A stretch of DNA of 64,000 nt from Pseudoxanthomonas sp. Root65 (GCF_001427635.1 NZ_LMHA01000001.1:1469414-1533413), one strand, 5' to 3'. Shown: positions 28,348-38,176, counted from the stretch's first letter. The notes: a model not told the origin generated them from the sequence alone. Made by a program: numbers and translations.

Positions 28348-30321
28348 ATGCCGCTGCTCCGCGCCCTCGTCGTCCTCGCCTGCCTGACCATCGGCCTGCC
28401 CTTCGCTCACGCGCAGGACGGGGCGCCGGATATACCCGCTGTCGACGCCGCCGCATGGGGCCCCTACGCTCGGCTGCTGGAGCGCAGCTGGCAACTCGGC
28501 GAAGGCTATCGCGTGACTTGGGAATGGTTGTCGCCTGGCCAGGAACTCCGCGAGCAGTGGATCAATCCGCACGACGGCAAGGTGGTCCAGACCAACGTCA
28601 TCCGACCGGGCGACACGCCAGGCCGACTCCAGCTGACCTCGTCGTTGCTCGGCATGAATCTGAAGTGGCAGGGGCGCGTCGCTTCAGCGGATGAAGTGGT
28701 CTGGGCGCGCGAGGGCATGGTCAAGCTGCCGTACCGACTGCGCTTCGCTGACGACGGCCAGGTGCTGTACGAGGGCGTCAAGCTCAAGGACGAGCTGGTG
28801 ACGGACGTGAAGTACATGCACGTGATGAAGCCGATGGCGCTGGACGCCGCGGCTCCGGCGGTCGTGGCGGTCGCGATGACCGCCGACGCTCCGCTTGGCA
28901 CCACGGACGCGCCGGTGACCGCAGCAGGCGTCGAAGCGCCCGCGTCCCCCACCACATTCGCGCAGGCGGACGCGCCGCTGCAGACGCCTATGCTGGCTTC
29001 AGAGCAGATCATCACCGGCCTGGGACCGCTGTCGGCGTTTGCGGGACAAACGTTCACGTGGTGCACCCCCTCCCAGGTCGGCGGCAAGAACTGCTACATC
29101 CGCTTCATCGAAACAGGCGACGGCCTCCAGATCTGCTTCTTCCCGGCGGACTTCAGCACCAGCTGCGAATTCACTTACGCGGCCATGCCTTCCGACAAGA
29201 AACCGGGCGAACTGAAGCTGACGAACGTGACCTCCCGGAAAGGGGAGTACTACGTCAGCACGGGTGCGCGCTGGAAGGAGAGCGGTCAGGTGCTCGAGTT
29301 CACTACGCGCAAGAAGTACTACGAGAGCCTGCTGACGGAAGCCATCAAGCTGACCATGGCGCCGCACACAGGCTGGGTGAGCAACGCCGATTTCTGGGTG
29401 GCGCGCGACGGGACACTGAGGTGGCGCAGCTACGGCTGGACGGCAGGCATGCTGGGCGGCAAGTCCGACGCCTACGACACGACCTACGAGCTGAAGCCGG
29501 TGACACCGGCGCTTGTACAGGAGTACAGCACCATCTACGCCAGTTGGAAGGTCCAGGGTGACTACCAGCGCCAGATCGATGCCCAGCGCCGTCGTGAAGA
29601 GGAGGCGCAGCGCGAGGCGAACTTCGCCGCGTTCATGGGCGGTCTCAATGCGGTGGCGACTACCGTCCAGCAGGACATGGCCGAGGTCGACCGCGCCAAC
29701 CAACGTGTCGCCGATGCACGCCGCGCGATGGAAGAAGCGCAGGCGCGGGAGCAGGCGCGCCAGCAGGCCGAGCAGGCGGAACAGCTGCGCGCGCGACAGC
29801 AAGCGCAGCAGAGCGCCCTCGCACAGCAGCAGACCAATGCGCAGGTCGCCGAGCAGGCGCGACAACAGGCGGCGCGCGAGGCCGAGCAGCGGCGCGTAGC
29901 GCAACAGCAGGTTGCCGACCAGGCACGCAGGAAGCAGAAGGAAGAAGCCGAGCGCAAGCGCCAGGCCGCCGCGCAGAAGCTGGCCGAAGACCAGGCGCGG
30001 CAGCGCCAGCAACAGGAATGGCAACAGAGCCTGCTGCAGGCCCGCAACAGCCTGCGCCTGCGCGCCGACATCTGCCTCGGCGGCAGCGGCCGCTATTACG
30101 TCATCGGCCCGAAGACCAGCGTCAAAGGCTGCGCGACCGTGCATTACGAGGCCCGCTGCACGGGAACCCCCCAGGGCGCCGGCGTGCAGGGCACCCAGCA
30201 CAACTACATCGGCGGCAGCTGCATGGGCGTGGGTGACGCGATCGCCATCCCCGGTTCGCCGTTGTCGTGCCCGGTCGAGCAGGTGATCGTGCGCGTGACA
30301 GACGTGACGGGGTGCCAGTGA
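28348..30321 (+). CDS. Large exported protein with Gln/Ala/Arg-rich coiled region, unknown function
   Basis: A 657-residue protein. A signal peptide covers about residues 1-22 (ending FAHA). The first 400 residues look folded, with a Thr/Ala/Pro-rich linker near 170-215 and cysteines in FTWCTPS, KNCYIRF, ICFF and SCEF. Residues about 404-567 are an almost uninterrupted Ala/Gln/Arg/Glu helix, likely coiled coil. The last 90 residues contain several Cys (ICLGG, KGCATV, ARCTG, GSCMG, LSCPV, TGCQ) and probably form a disulphide-bonded domain. ATG 28348-28350 is chosen because it starts the signal peptide. First gene of a run of six same-strand genes for exported proteins; no family recognised. 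Confidence 0.75.
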   Translation: MPLLRALVVLACLTIGLPFAHAQDGAPDIPAVDAAAWGPYARLLERSWQLGEGYRVTWEWLSPGQELREQWINPHDGKVVQTNVIRPGDTPGRLQLTSSLLGMNLKWQGRVASADEVVWAREGMVKLPYRLRFADDGQVLYEGVKLKDELVTDVKYMHVMKPMALDAAAPAVVAVAMTADAPLGTTDAPVTAAGVEAPASPTTFAQADAPLQTPMLASEQIITGLGPLSAFAGQTFTWCTPSQVGGKNCYIRFIETGDGLQICFFPADFSTSCEFTYAAMPSDKKPGELKLTNVTSRKGEYYVSTGARWKESGQVLEFTTRKKYYESLLTEAIKLTMAPHTGWVSNADFWVARDGTLRWRSYGWTAGMLGGKSDAYDTTYELKPVTPALVQEYSTIYASWKVQGDYQRQIDAQRRREEEAQREANFAAFMGGLNAVATTVQQDMAEVDRANQRVADARRAMEEAQAREQARQQAEQAEQLRARQQAQQSALAQQQTNAQVAEQARQQAAREAEQRRVAQQQVADQARRKQKEEAERKRQAAAQKLAEDQARQRQQQEWQQSLLQARNSLRLRADICLGGSGRYYVIGPKTSVKGCATVHYEARCTGTPQGAGVQGTQHNYIGGSCMGVGDAIAIPGSPLSCPVEQVIVRVTDVTGCQ

Positions 30322-30406
30322 GGACGACCACCGGCAACCCGTTTCGCGCATCCTCTTCGCCGTAGACCCACGTTCGCCACCGCCTTCAGCAAGGACTTTG
30401 CCCGTG

Positions 30407-31480
30407 ATGCCATTTCGCTGCGCCACCCGATCCCGCTCGAAAAGCGCGGGCGTGATACTGCTTGTCGTGCTGGCCGCCGCCGGTCGGACCGCAGATGCAG
30501 AGGAGAAGCCGCAATGGCTCCGTGCGGTCGAGGCGGCGAACGAACTAACGTACAAATGCTTCGGCGAAGAGAACGACGCCGACTGCAAGGCGATGATCGG
30601 CCATTACGACAAAGCGATGGCCGCGCCGGACGCGGACAACGCGATCCGTCATGAGGTGTTCAAGCATCGGATGAATGCCATCGCCGCGCGTGGCGGCAAC
30701 CTCGTCGAGGCGGGCGACATCGCACAAGCGCTGCCGCTGCTCCACGCAGGACACGCCGAGATGCGGACGCACCTCGACGGCGGAAAGCATGCGCACACGG
30801 TGATCGACAACCTGCGCCTGCAAGGCTGGTTCCTGGAGGCGTTGGTCGCGTCCGGCGACCTGGAGAATGCGGAAACGGTGGTGGACCTGCCACGACAGCT
30901 GGTGCCCCAGTACTACGAGCTGCTCGCCAAATCCAGCGGCAACGAAAGAACGATGTCGCTGATCACCGAAGGCGTGGTACGCAGCGAGGAACTGGAGACC
31001 AAGTACGGCAACGCGCTGGCAGCACGCGCCGATGCATGGGGGAGCGACGCTCGCGCGAAGGTGGCGCGCGGCCGCGCCATCGTGGCGTACCGCAATGCAC
31101 TGAAGTGGCTGGAGCGTGGCGATGCGGAGGGCTGGACCATGCCGTTCCAGGGTACCAACGCGATCCGTTTCGCGGAACTCAACAACGCGCTCGGCAAGGC
31201 ATTGTTCGCGTCCGGTGATCGCAAGGGCGCGGTCGAGGCGCACAAACTCGCGTTTGTCGCCGCCAGCTGCAAGGGGTTCGACGACGGCTCGCTTCATGAC
31301 TTCGACAAGATCACCGCGGCCAGGCCGTGTCGGGAAGCGGTGGCCGGCTACATGGCGGCATCCGGCGAGACGCAGCGCCTCGCCAAGGACGCGGCGGAGA
31401 CGATGTACCGGCAGCAGATGGAGTTGTACGGAAAAGACATCAGCGATCTGCTGCGCGCAGCGCCGAAGCAGGTGGATTGA
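30407..31480 (+). CDS. Exported helical-repeat protein of unknown function
   Basis: A 357-residue protein with a basic N-terminus and hydrophobic signal (GVILLVVLAAAGRTADA). The mature part is almost entirely helical, with TPR-like alternation (DIAQALPLLHAGHAEM, LGKALFASGDRKGAVEAHKLAF), suggesting a binding scaffold. AAGGA at about 30391 suits either GTG 30404 or ATG 30407. It lies 85 bases after the large coiled-coil protein gene and probably belongs to the same transcript. Function unknown. Confidence 0.7.
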   Translation: MPFRCATRSRSKSAGVILLVVLAAAGRTADAEEKPQWLRAVEAANELTYKCFGEENDADCKAMIGHYDKAMAAPDADNAIRHEVFKHRMNAIAARGGNLVEAGDIAQALPLLHAGHAEMRTHLDGGKHAHTVIDNLRLQGWFLEALVASGDLENAETVVDLPRQLVPQYYELLAKSSGNERTMSLITEGVVRSEELETKYGNALAARADAWGSDARAKVARGRAIVAYRNALKWLERGDAEGWTMPFQGTNAIRFAELNNALGKALFASGDRKGAVEAHKLAFVAASCKGFDDGSLHDFDKITAARPCREAVAGYMAASGETQRLAKDAAETMYRQQMELYGKDISDLLRAAPKQVD

Positions 31481-31661
31481 GCGGGGTCGATCGGCGAGGC
31501 GTGCTCGCCGGATACCGCGTCTTCCAGGTAGACCTGTTCACTGGTGTGGCGCGATCAATGGCCAACGACGGATCTGGCGTCTGGCGCGACTTGCCCGGCG
31601 TTCGCAGAACATCAGCAAATATCAAGACGAGACAGCGCCCCAAGGGCGATAGGAAAACCGA

Positions 31662-32255
31662 ATGAGCATCGCCAAGAAGATCTGCGCTCTCGCCCTGCTG
31701 GTTGCCCCGTTCCAGGCCCATGCGCAACAGCAGACGGTGGAAGGCGCCCACCTGTTCCTCTCGAAAGTGGTCGAACAGGGCGCCACCACCTTCGAGATCG
31801 ACAGCGGGAACGGCTGGAACAACATGAGCGCGGACAAGTCGTACTGCCGCTACTACAACTACGACACCGCATCCGGCATCAGGGCCGGCGAGTATGGCTG
31901 CAGTGACTACAAGACGTCGACTCATATGGTTGCGGACTTCAAACTGACGTCGATCATCAAGTTGACGCGATGCGCCTCGCAGATCTCGACGCCTGAAGTC
32001 CACGCAAAGGAGATCGAAGTCAACGACGGCCCGAAGAACTACTGGGCCGTGCGTCTGCCTTACCGCAAGCCTTCGTACGGCATCGACTGGGACAAGGTGG
32101 CCGAGGTCAAGCAGGAAGGCAGCCGTGTGGTCGTACGCGGCATCAAGCCGGACATCCGCCTCGGCCTCGCTTCCGAAGCCCTGGCTATACGTGTGGCCTA
32201 CGCGATGGAGTTCCTTCGCACGGAATGCGACGCCACGTCGGGGACGGGGTTCTGA
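31662..32255 (+). CDS. Exported protein, paralogue A of a two-member family
   Basis: A 197-residue protein with a signal peptide ending AQAHA-type (about residues 1-21). The mature region opens GAHLFLSKVVEQG and has NGWNNM, several Cys, and ends VAYAMEFLRTECDATSGTGF. The same opening (GAQDFLGKVLAQG, GWNRV) and ending (VAYAMEFLRMHCDATASTGF) occur in the protein at 33139-33825, so the two are paralogues. Its stop overlaps the next ATG (TGATG). No known domain recognised. Confidence 0.75.
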   Translation: MSIAKKICALALLVAPFQAHAQQQTVEGAHLFLSKVVEQGATTFEIDSGNGWNNMSADKSYCRYYNYDTASGIRAGEYGCSDYKTSTHMVADFKLTSIIKLTRCASQISTPEVHAKEIEVNDGPKNYWAVRLPYRKPSYGIDWDKVAEVKQEGSRVVVRGIKPDIRLGLASEALAIRVAYAMEFLRTECDATSGTGF

Positions 32256-33127
32256 TGCGCAAGGCTCTTTCCCGCGCATCTGCCAGGAACGGCGCATGGC
32301 TTGCGCTTGCGCTGTTGATGGCGCCGTGTTTGGCGCAGGCCCAGATTTCCATCGATGCTTCCTGTTTCACCAGCTCCCTTCGCGCCGAGGGGAGGACTGT
32401 CGACTTGGTGCGACACGGCGCCCCCGTCAGCTATCCGATCCCGACCGAAGAGTACAACGCGCGATATTGCGTCACCCGAGAGAAGTGCGTTGCCCTGGGC
32501 TACTGCAAACCTGCCTCGCCTGCAGAACAGGCAGCCGCCGACAAGCTCAACCCAGGCGCCGCAGCCGAGCGTGCGCGGCTTGAGCGAGAGCGCCGTCAAA
32601 AGGAGGCGCAGGCCGAACGCCAGCGCCAGGCCGCCGAGGCCGAGCGCAATCGCAAGGCGGCCGAAGTCGCCCGCGAAACCCGGCGCCTCGGCAGCCATCG
32701 CGAAGCGGAGGCGCGGCGGCTGGTGGAGATGCGCGAAGCGGCGGCGAAGGCACGCGGTGGTCCCGCGTCGCGTGCACGCCCTCCTGAAATCGCAGGGGAG
32801 CCGCGCAAGGTCTGCACCAGTGCGCCCCTCCGGACCACACTCACCTCAAGGTTCAAGGTGGCCGAAGGTGATGCCCGCGCAGACCTGGCGCGGGATGCGG
32901 CCAGCTTGTGCAGGAACAGCACGGGAGATGCCGCTTACAGCACGGAAGCGGTCTCCTGCGTGCGCGAGGACAGGTCGGCCTGGGCGCAGATGCCCGTCGC
33001 GCAGCTGGCCAAGCGACCGGCCAACGACCCGCCCAGGGTGGAGTTCAAGTGCTCAGCGCCCATCGTGTGCACCGCACCCAAGGAGACCTGCAAGACCGTG
33101 GGTACCGTCCATAGCTCAGGCCAATGA
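32255..33127 (+). CDS. Exported protein with charged helical segment, unknown function
   Basis: A 290-residue protein starting at the ATG that overlaps the previous stop. A signal peptide (LALALLMAPCLAQA) is followed by a small Cys-containing region, then an Ala/Arg/Glu/Gln-rich helix at about residues 88-167 reminiscent of the larger protein at 28348, and a C-terminal region with Cys pairs (VCTSAP, SLCRNS, VSCVRE, FKCSAPIVCTAPKETCKT). It lies between the two paralogues, and its end overlaps the next open frame. No family recognised. Confidence 0.72.
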   Translation: MRKALSRASARNGAWLALALLMAPCLAQAQISIDASCFTSSLRAEGRTVDLVRHGAPVSYPIPTEEYNARYCVTREKCVALGYCKPASPAEQAAADKLNPGAAAERARLERERRQKEAQAERQRQAAEAERNRKAAEVARETRRLGSHREAEARRLVEMREAAAKARGGPASRARPPEIAGEPRKVCTSAPLRTTLTSRFKVAEGDARADLARDAASLCRNSTGDAAYSTEAVSCVREDRSAWAQMPVAQLAKRPANDPPRVEFKCSAPIVCTAPKETCKTVGTVHSSGQ

Positions 33128-33138
33128 GGGGCCATGTC

Positions 33139-33825
33139 ATGAAACGGGAAAACATCACCCAACCCGATCCGTCCGCATCGAACAGGCGGTTTGTCCGCGG
33201 CGGCATGCTGCTTGCGATGTTGTGCTCGCCGCTTGCGGTGCATGCACAGGCCGAGCAGACACCCGCAGGTGCGCAGGATTTTCTCGGCAAGGTGCTGGCA
33301 CAGGGCACATCATCGTTGAACGTCAATACCAGCAAGGGATGGAACCGTGTGGGTGCCGCAGAGGCCGAACGCTGCATGTGGCAGGAGGAGTTTGGCGGCT
33401 TCTTTGCAGGGATGCAGCGCGTGTGGAAATGTACCGGCAGAACCATGCCGGGCTTCCTGTCCGACGACGACGCCACCATGTGGGTCGCCATTGGCGCGTG
33501 GACGCCACGTGGTGCGAGCGCGGACGGCGAGTGCAGGACACGCGTGCAGGTGGACAAGAAGGGTTCGGTGATGCGCCAGTTCAAGGGGCGCTATGACCGG
33601 AAGGCGGCTGAATTCACCGCATGGTCGGGTCCCCAGAGCGGTCCTTTCGTCATCGACTGGACGAAGGCGGCGGGTACGACCTCCACTGGCCGTGAGGTCC
33701 ACTTGAAGGGCGTCACCCCGGGCATGTCCTTCGTGTTGCCGTCCGAGGACATGGCGGTGCGCGTGGCGTATGCGATGGAGTTCCTGCGCATGCACTGCGA
33801 CGCGACCGCGAGCACCGGATTCTGA
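33139..33825 (+). CDS. Exported protein, paralogue B of a two-member family
   Basis: A 228-residue protein. An extended, charged N-region precedes the hydrophobic signal (GGMLLAMLCSPLAVHA). The mature protein shares the GAxxFLxKVxxQG opening, the GWN motif, an IDWTKAAG segment and the VAYAMEFLR...CDATASTGF ending with the gene at 31662. ATG 33139 has GAGGGG at suitable spacing; an ATG at 33124 overlapping the previous stop is the alternative. Function unknown. Confidence 0.75.
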   Translation: MKRENITQPDPSASNRRFVRGGMLLAMLCSPLAVHAQAEQTPAGAQDFLGKVLAQGTSSLNVNTSKGWNRVGAAEAERCMWQEEFGGFFAGMQRVWKCTGRTMPGFLSDDDATMWVAIGAWTPRGASADGECRTRVQVDKKGSVMRQFKGRYDRKAAEFTAWSGPQSGPFVIDWTKAAGTTSTGREVHLKGVTPGMSFVLPSEDMAVRVAYAMEFLRMHCDATASTGF

Positions 33826-33830
33826 CGCCA

Positions 33831-34394
33831 ATGATAAACCGCGCGCGCGTCGCCTTCGTCGTTGCTCTCACCTGCGCGAGCGGCATCGTCCGTGCCGACT
33901 CGTGGGTGCCGCCCAGCGTGAGGGTTGAAGCCAGCGAATCCGGCGAATACCTAGTGCGCATGGAACCTGGCCGGCGTGGACAGCAAGGGTCACGCGCGGT
34001 GATCTATCGCCACGATACCGCGGCCGACAGCTACCAGAAGCGACTGGTATACGCACTCCCCCATCCGGTATCGCCGGTCGACATCCTGCTGACGGACGAC
34101 GGCATGCTGGTGACCCTCGACGAATGGGCGCAGATGGGACGCGGTACCGTCATCACCGTGCACGGTGCCGACGGCAAGACGACACATCGCTACACGTTGC
34201 CGAAGCTGCTGGGCGACAAGGCCGCCGCTGCCGCACCTTCCACCGTCAGTTCCACCTGGTGGCGCTGTGGCAAGCCTTCACTGATCGGCGGAGGGCACGT
34301 GTTGCGCGTGATCACCTACGACGAAGGCGAATTGCGCGTGGACCTGCGCGACGGCACCGTCGACCACGAGCCCGGCAACGGCCGCTGCCAGTAG
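33831..34394 (+). CDS. Exported protein of unknown function
   Basis: A 187-residue protein with a signal peptide of about 22 residues (FVVALTCASGIVRA). The mature part is beta-rich with SRAVIYRHDTAADSY, VSPVDILLTDDGMLVTLDEW and a C-terminal LRVDLRDGTVDHEPG, which reads like a small repeat-blade or sensor-type domain. It follows the paralogue gene by five bases, so it is almost certainly cotranscribed, and ends 18 bases before the convergent plsB. No family recognised. Confidence 0.7.
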   Translation: MINRARVAFVVALTCASGIVRADSWVPPSVRVEASESGEYLVRMEPGRRGQQGSRAVIYRHDTAADSYQKRLVYALPHPVSPVDILLTDDGMLVTLDEWAQMGRGTVITVHGADGKTTHRYTLPKLLGDKAAAAAPSTVSSTWWRCGKPSLIGGGHVLRVITYDEGELRVDLRDGTVDHEPGNGRCQ

Positions 34395-34412
34395 GCAGCG
34401 ACACGCGGCGAC

Positions 34413-37097
34413 TCAGTCCTGCGTGGCAGCAGGCTCGGTGGGCTCGGCAGCCTTGACCGCTTCCGGGCTGACCTTCTCGATGGTGTGGCGCAGTTCGCGG
34501 CCGAGGATGGCCTTGGCGTCGCGCGCCCAGGCATCCAGGCGGTCGTCGAACAGCAGCTTGCTGTTCTCGTCGGGCCATACCAGCTTGAGTTCGCGCAGCT
34601 TCTGGATGAAACCGCGGAACAGGGTCTTGTCGAAGAACTCCGGCGCGGCCGGTGCGTACAGCAGGCTCAGGCGCTGCGCGGCCTGCTGGCACAGGCTTTC
34701 CAGTTCCGCCGCACCCAGCGTGCCGGGGCCGTTCTTCACCAGCACCGAAATGGCGATGTAGTAGCGCTCGAACGCCTGCTGCAGCGAGTGGCCGATCGCA
34801 CGCAGGCGGAACACCTCGTCGGTCTGGCCGGCGCTGCGCGCCAGGATGCCGCCGTCGTCGTCGTTGACCTGCTGCAGCAGGCCTTCGCGGACGAACACCT
34901 CGATCGTGCGTTCCATGCGTTCGGCGAACTCGTCCTCGCTCCACGGCAGGAACAGCTCGGCCTGCAGGAACGGATAGAGCGTGCGGCCCAGCCGCAGCAC
35001 GCCGGCGCGGCTCATGCGGCGGTTGTTCTGGAAGCAGCAGGCGATCCACGACGACGCCGTGAACAGGTGCAGCACGTTGTTGCGGTAGTAGCTGAGCAGC
35101 ACCGCGGTGTCGTCGTCCACGCTCAGCACGTCGCCCAGCGGATGCTTGATCCGCTGCAGCATGTTGATTTCTTCGGCGTGGGAGATGATGCGGTCGGGCG
35201 AGTGCGGGGTGACGGTGACGCGGTCGGAGTAGGGCAGTTCGGCCAGCAGCACCTTCGACAGCTCGATCTGTGCGATCAGGTCGGCTTCGCCCATCGCGTG
35301 CTTGGGCGTGGACAGCAGCGCCAGCGCCAGCAGGTTGATCGGATTCACGTCGGCGGCGCGGTTGATGTTGACCTGGATCTGCTGCGCCAGCGCGTCGACG
35401 ATGTCGGACAGCCACGCGGGCTTTTCCTCTTCGCCCACCGGCGTGCCATCCCATTCGGGCGCATACGTCGCAAGCGCGTCGTTGAGCGGGATCGGCTCGC
35501 CGAAATTCACCACCACCTGGCCATAGTTCTGCCGCAGCACCTTGGGGATGCCCCACAGCACGGCCCAGATGGATTCCTTCTCCTTCGGCCGGCCGCTCAG
35601 TTCGTCCAGATAGCTGGTGCCTTCCAGCAGCTTTTCGTAACCGATGTAGACCGGCTGGAACAGCACCGGCTTGCGCGGCTGGCGCAGGAACGCGCGCAGC
35701 GTCATCGAGATCATGCCGCCCTTCGGCGGCAGCAGCCGGCCGGTGCGCGAGCGCCCGCCTTCGATGAAGTACTCCAGCGAATAGCCGCCGGAGACCAGCT
35801 GCGCCACGTACTCGGTGAACACCGCCGAGTACAGCGGGTTGCCGCGGAAGCTGCGGCGCATGAAGAACGCGCCGCCCTTGCGCAGCAGCGTGCCCACCAC
35901 CGGCAGGTTGAGGTTGATGCCGGCGGCGATGTGGGGCGGCACGATGCCGCGTTCGTACAGCAGGTACGACAGCAGCAGGTAGTCCATGTGGCTGCGGTGG
36001 CAGGGCACGTAGACGACTTCGTGGCCCGGCGCGGCTTCCTTGAATTTGTCCAGGTGGTGGACCAGCACGCCGTCGTAGATCTGGTTCCACACGTGGCTGA
36101 GCAGGAAGCTGGCCGAGCGCACCACCGGGTTGGAGTAGTCGGCGGCGATTTCCCAGGCGTAGGCGTGCGCCTTCTTCCACGCGTCCTCGGGCTTGGACTT
36201 GTCGCGACGCGCCTGTTCGGCGATCGCGTCCTTCACCGGCTCGGCGGCCAGCACCTGGTCGACCAGCAGCCGGCGCGTGGACAGGTCGGGGCCGATGACG
36301 GCTTCGCGGATGCGGTGGAAGTGCGTGCGCAGTACGCGCGAGAGTTTGCGGACCGTGCGTTCCGGTTCCAGGCCTTCATCGACCGTGCCGCGCAGCGACA
36401 CCGGCGGCGCGAATCGCACGATGGTGCCGCGGCCGTTGAGCAGGATCGCCAGCAGGCGACGGAAGCGGCCGACGATGGCCCAGTTTTCGGAGAACAGCAC
36501 CGAGAACCAGCCGCTCTGCTTGTCCGGCGCGCGACCGACGAAGATCGACACCGGCACCAGCTGCACATCCAGCGCGGGGTTGGCGCGATGCGCCTGCAGC
36601 AGCTTGGCCAGCGAGCCGGAATGGGTCTTGGCGCTGACCTGGTCGGGGATCAGCGTGCTGGCGTTGCGACGCGACAGCGCCACGTAGGCGCGCTTGCGGC
36701 CGAGCGGATTGCCGCCCACCGGCAACGGCATCAGCGGTGAGGGCAGGCCGGCGTCGCGGCAGGCGCGGTCGAGGATCAGCGCGTTCGACAGGCCGTAGTC
36801 TTCCAGCACGTAGCAGACCGGGCGGCCGTCCAGCAGGTCGGCCGGCACGCCGGGTTCGATGTTCAACGCCAGCCACGGATCGGCCAGGCGGCCCAGCAGG
36901 CGCGCCCACAGCGGGCGCTTGGCTTGCTTGGCGGTGCTGTAGGGCGCCATCGGCAGGCCCGCGGTCACTGGCGCATCGTCAGCGATCGCGGCCTCAGGCG
37001 AGGCATCGTGCGCAGGTGCGTTCGCCGCCGCGGACTTCTTCTCGGGCGGCGTCGGCGTCGGGCCGTCCGGAAACGGCAGGGAGTTCTGTTCAGGCAT
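34413..37097 (-). CDS. plsB: Glycerol-3-phosphate 1-O-acyltransferase PlsB
   Basis: An 894-residue membrane-associated acyltransferase making lysophosphatidic acid from glycerol-3-phosphate and acyl-CoA/ACP, the first step of phospholipid synthesis. The catalytic HxxxxD motif is HRSHMD at residues 367-372. The substrate blocks GGAFFMRRSF and FIEGGRSRTGRLLPPK follow. A Pro/Ala-rich N-terminal extension of about 50 residues precedes the domain. ATG 37095-37097 is favoured over 37104-37106. Length is usual for the large PlsB class. Confidence 0.95.
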   Translation of the reverse strand: MPEQNSLPFPDGPTPTPPEKKSAAANAPAHDASPEAAIADDAPVTAGLPMAPYSTAKQAKRPLWARLLGRLADPWLALNIEPGVPADLLDGRPVCYVLEDYGLSNALILDRACRDAGLPSPLMPLPVGGNPLGRKRAYVALSRRNASTLIPDQVSAKTHSGSLAKLLQAHRANPALDVQLVPVSIFVGRAPDKQSGWFSVLFSENWAIVGRFRRLLAILLNGRGTIVRFAPPVSLRGTVDEGLEPERTVRKLSRVLRTHFHRIREAVIGPDLSTRRLLVDQVLAAEPVKDAIAEQARRDKSKPEDAWKKAHAYAWEIAADYSNPVVRSASFLLSHVWNQIYDGVLVHHLDKFKEAAPGHEVVYVPCHRSHMDYLLLSYLLYERGIVPPHIAAGINLNLPVVGTLLRKGGAFFMRRSFRGNPLYSAVFTEYVAQLVSGGYSLEYFIEGGRSRTGRLLPPKGGMISMTLRAFLRQPRKPVLFQPVYIGYEKLLEGTSYLDELSGRPKEKESIWAVLWGIPKVLRQNYGQVVVNFGEPIPLNDALATYAPEWDGTPVGEEEKPAWLSDIVDALAQQIQVNINRAADVNPINLLALALLSTPKHAMGEADLIAQIELSKVLLAELPYSDRVTVTPHSPDRIISHAEEINMLQRIKHPLGDVLSVDDDTAVLLSYYRNNVLHLFTASSWIACCFQNNRRMSRAGVLRLGRTLYPFLQAELFLPWSEDEFAERMERTIEVFVREGLLQQVNDDDGGILARSAGQTDEVFRLRAIGHSLQQAFERYYIAISVLVKNGPGTLGAAELESLCQQAAQRLSLLYAPAAPEFFDKTLFRGFIQKLRELKLVWPDENSKLLFDDRLDAWARDAKAILGRELRHTIEKVSPEAVKAAEPTEPAATQD

Positions 37098-37243
37098 CGG
37101 CCGCATTATGGCTCACGCCCATGGCCGGCTGGAAAGCGGTTACAGCGCCCGGCCCGTGTCATTCATCCGGCGGGGCCGGGGCTCCGGCCCCGCAGGGAAG
37201 GGCGCAAGTCGTTGAAAACAGGGCGTTCGGTGCCTGCAGGCCG

Positions 37244-38176
37244 TCATGGCGGGGTGGGCGGCTCGCCGTCGGCCGCGGGTGCAGGCGGCAAGGTGTCGGG
37301 TGCGGGCACTGCCGCCAGCACCGCGTCGGCATGCCGGAGGTAGTCGGTGAGGTACCACCGGCCGTCGCGCCGGGTCAGGCTGACCACGGTGTCGATCTCG
37401 CGTTCGCCCAGCGGGTAGTGGATGCGAACGGTCGCGGTATCGCCCTTCTCTTCGACGAGGCCGGTGCGCAGGTCGGTGAAGGTCGTATCCAGTGGCAGGC
37501 CGTAGCGGGCGAACGTGGCCTTGGCTTCGATGAAGACCGGCGTCAGCCGCTGCAGGCTGGCCACCATGCCCGCCTCATTCAGCGCCTGCTCGTTCGTGAG
37601 ACCGCTGCGGCGCGCCGCCGGTGCCAGCCGTGCGAGCGTGGCGCGCGCAAGCGCCGGATCCCCAAGTGGCGCGCGCTGCGCCCAGTCGCCCAGCGCGGCG
37701 ATCACCTGCGCGTAGTGGTCGCGTTCTTCCTGGGTGTAGTCGCCCTCGTTCTTCACGTATTGCACGCCGAACAGGCCCAGCGTGCGCGCGGCTTCCTTCA
37801 GGTCGCGGTCCTGGCGGGCGAACTGGCGGTCGAAGCTGCGCTGCAGGGTCTTTTCCGCCTCCTTTGCGGACAGCGCGGCCAGCATCTGCACCAGCTTGTC
37901 GTCCAGCGGCAGCTCGGTCAGCGGCCAGCGGCTGTGGCCGGCACGCCAGGCGCTGTCCAGCCGTGCGTGGACATCGGGCGGAAGGGCATCGCGTGCGAAG
38001 CCGACCAGATCGTTGTTCTGCAGATGGGTCGCCAGCTGGCGCACGCTGGCGGCGGGCTCGCTGGCCGCACCGGCCAACTCCTCCGGCGCCTGCTTCCTGC
38101 AGGCGGCCAGCAGCAGCAGCGACAGCCCGGCGGCTGCCAGCACGCGCAGGACGGACGCGGACGGCTTCGGCTTCAT
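37244..38176 (-). CDS. Lipoprotein of unknown function
   Basis: A 310-residue lipoprotein. The lipobox LLAAC puts the lipidated cysteine at residue 26. The mature region is mostly helical up to about residue 215, then becomes a small beta-rich domain (GDTATVRIHYPLGEREIDTVVSLTRRDGRWYLTDYL) typical of SnoaL/NTF2-like or DUF-type stress proteins. The C-terminal tail is Pro-rich. The start at 38176 is fixed by the signal sequence. Cellular role unknown. Confidence 0.78.
   Translation of the reverse strand: MKPKPSASVLRVLAAAGLSLLLLAACRKQAPEELAGAASEPAASVRQLATHLQNNDLVGFARDALPPDVHARLDSAWRAGHSRWPLTELPLDDKLVQMLAALSAKEAEKTLQRSFDRQFARQDRDLKEAARTLGLFGVQYVKNEGDYTQEERDHYAQVIAALGDWAQRAPLGDPALARATLARLAPAARRSGLTNEQALNEAGMVASLQRLTPVFIEAKATFARYGLPLDTTFTDLRTGLVEEKGDTATVRIHYPLGEREIDTVVSLTRRDGRWYLTDYLRHADAVLAAVPAPDTLPPAPAADGEPPTPP

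Noticed and set aside
34485..36740. A 751-codon plus-strand open frame opposite plsB
   Set aside because: Antisense to PlsB with all its motifs. The protein has no recognisable domain and abundant Gln/Arg repeats from codon complementarity.
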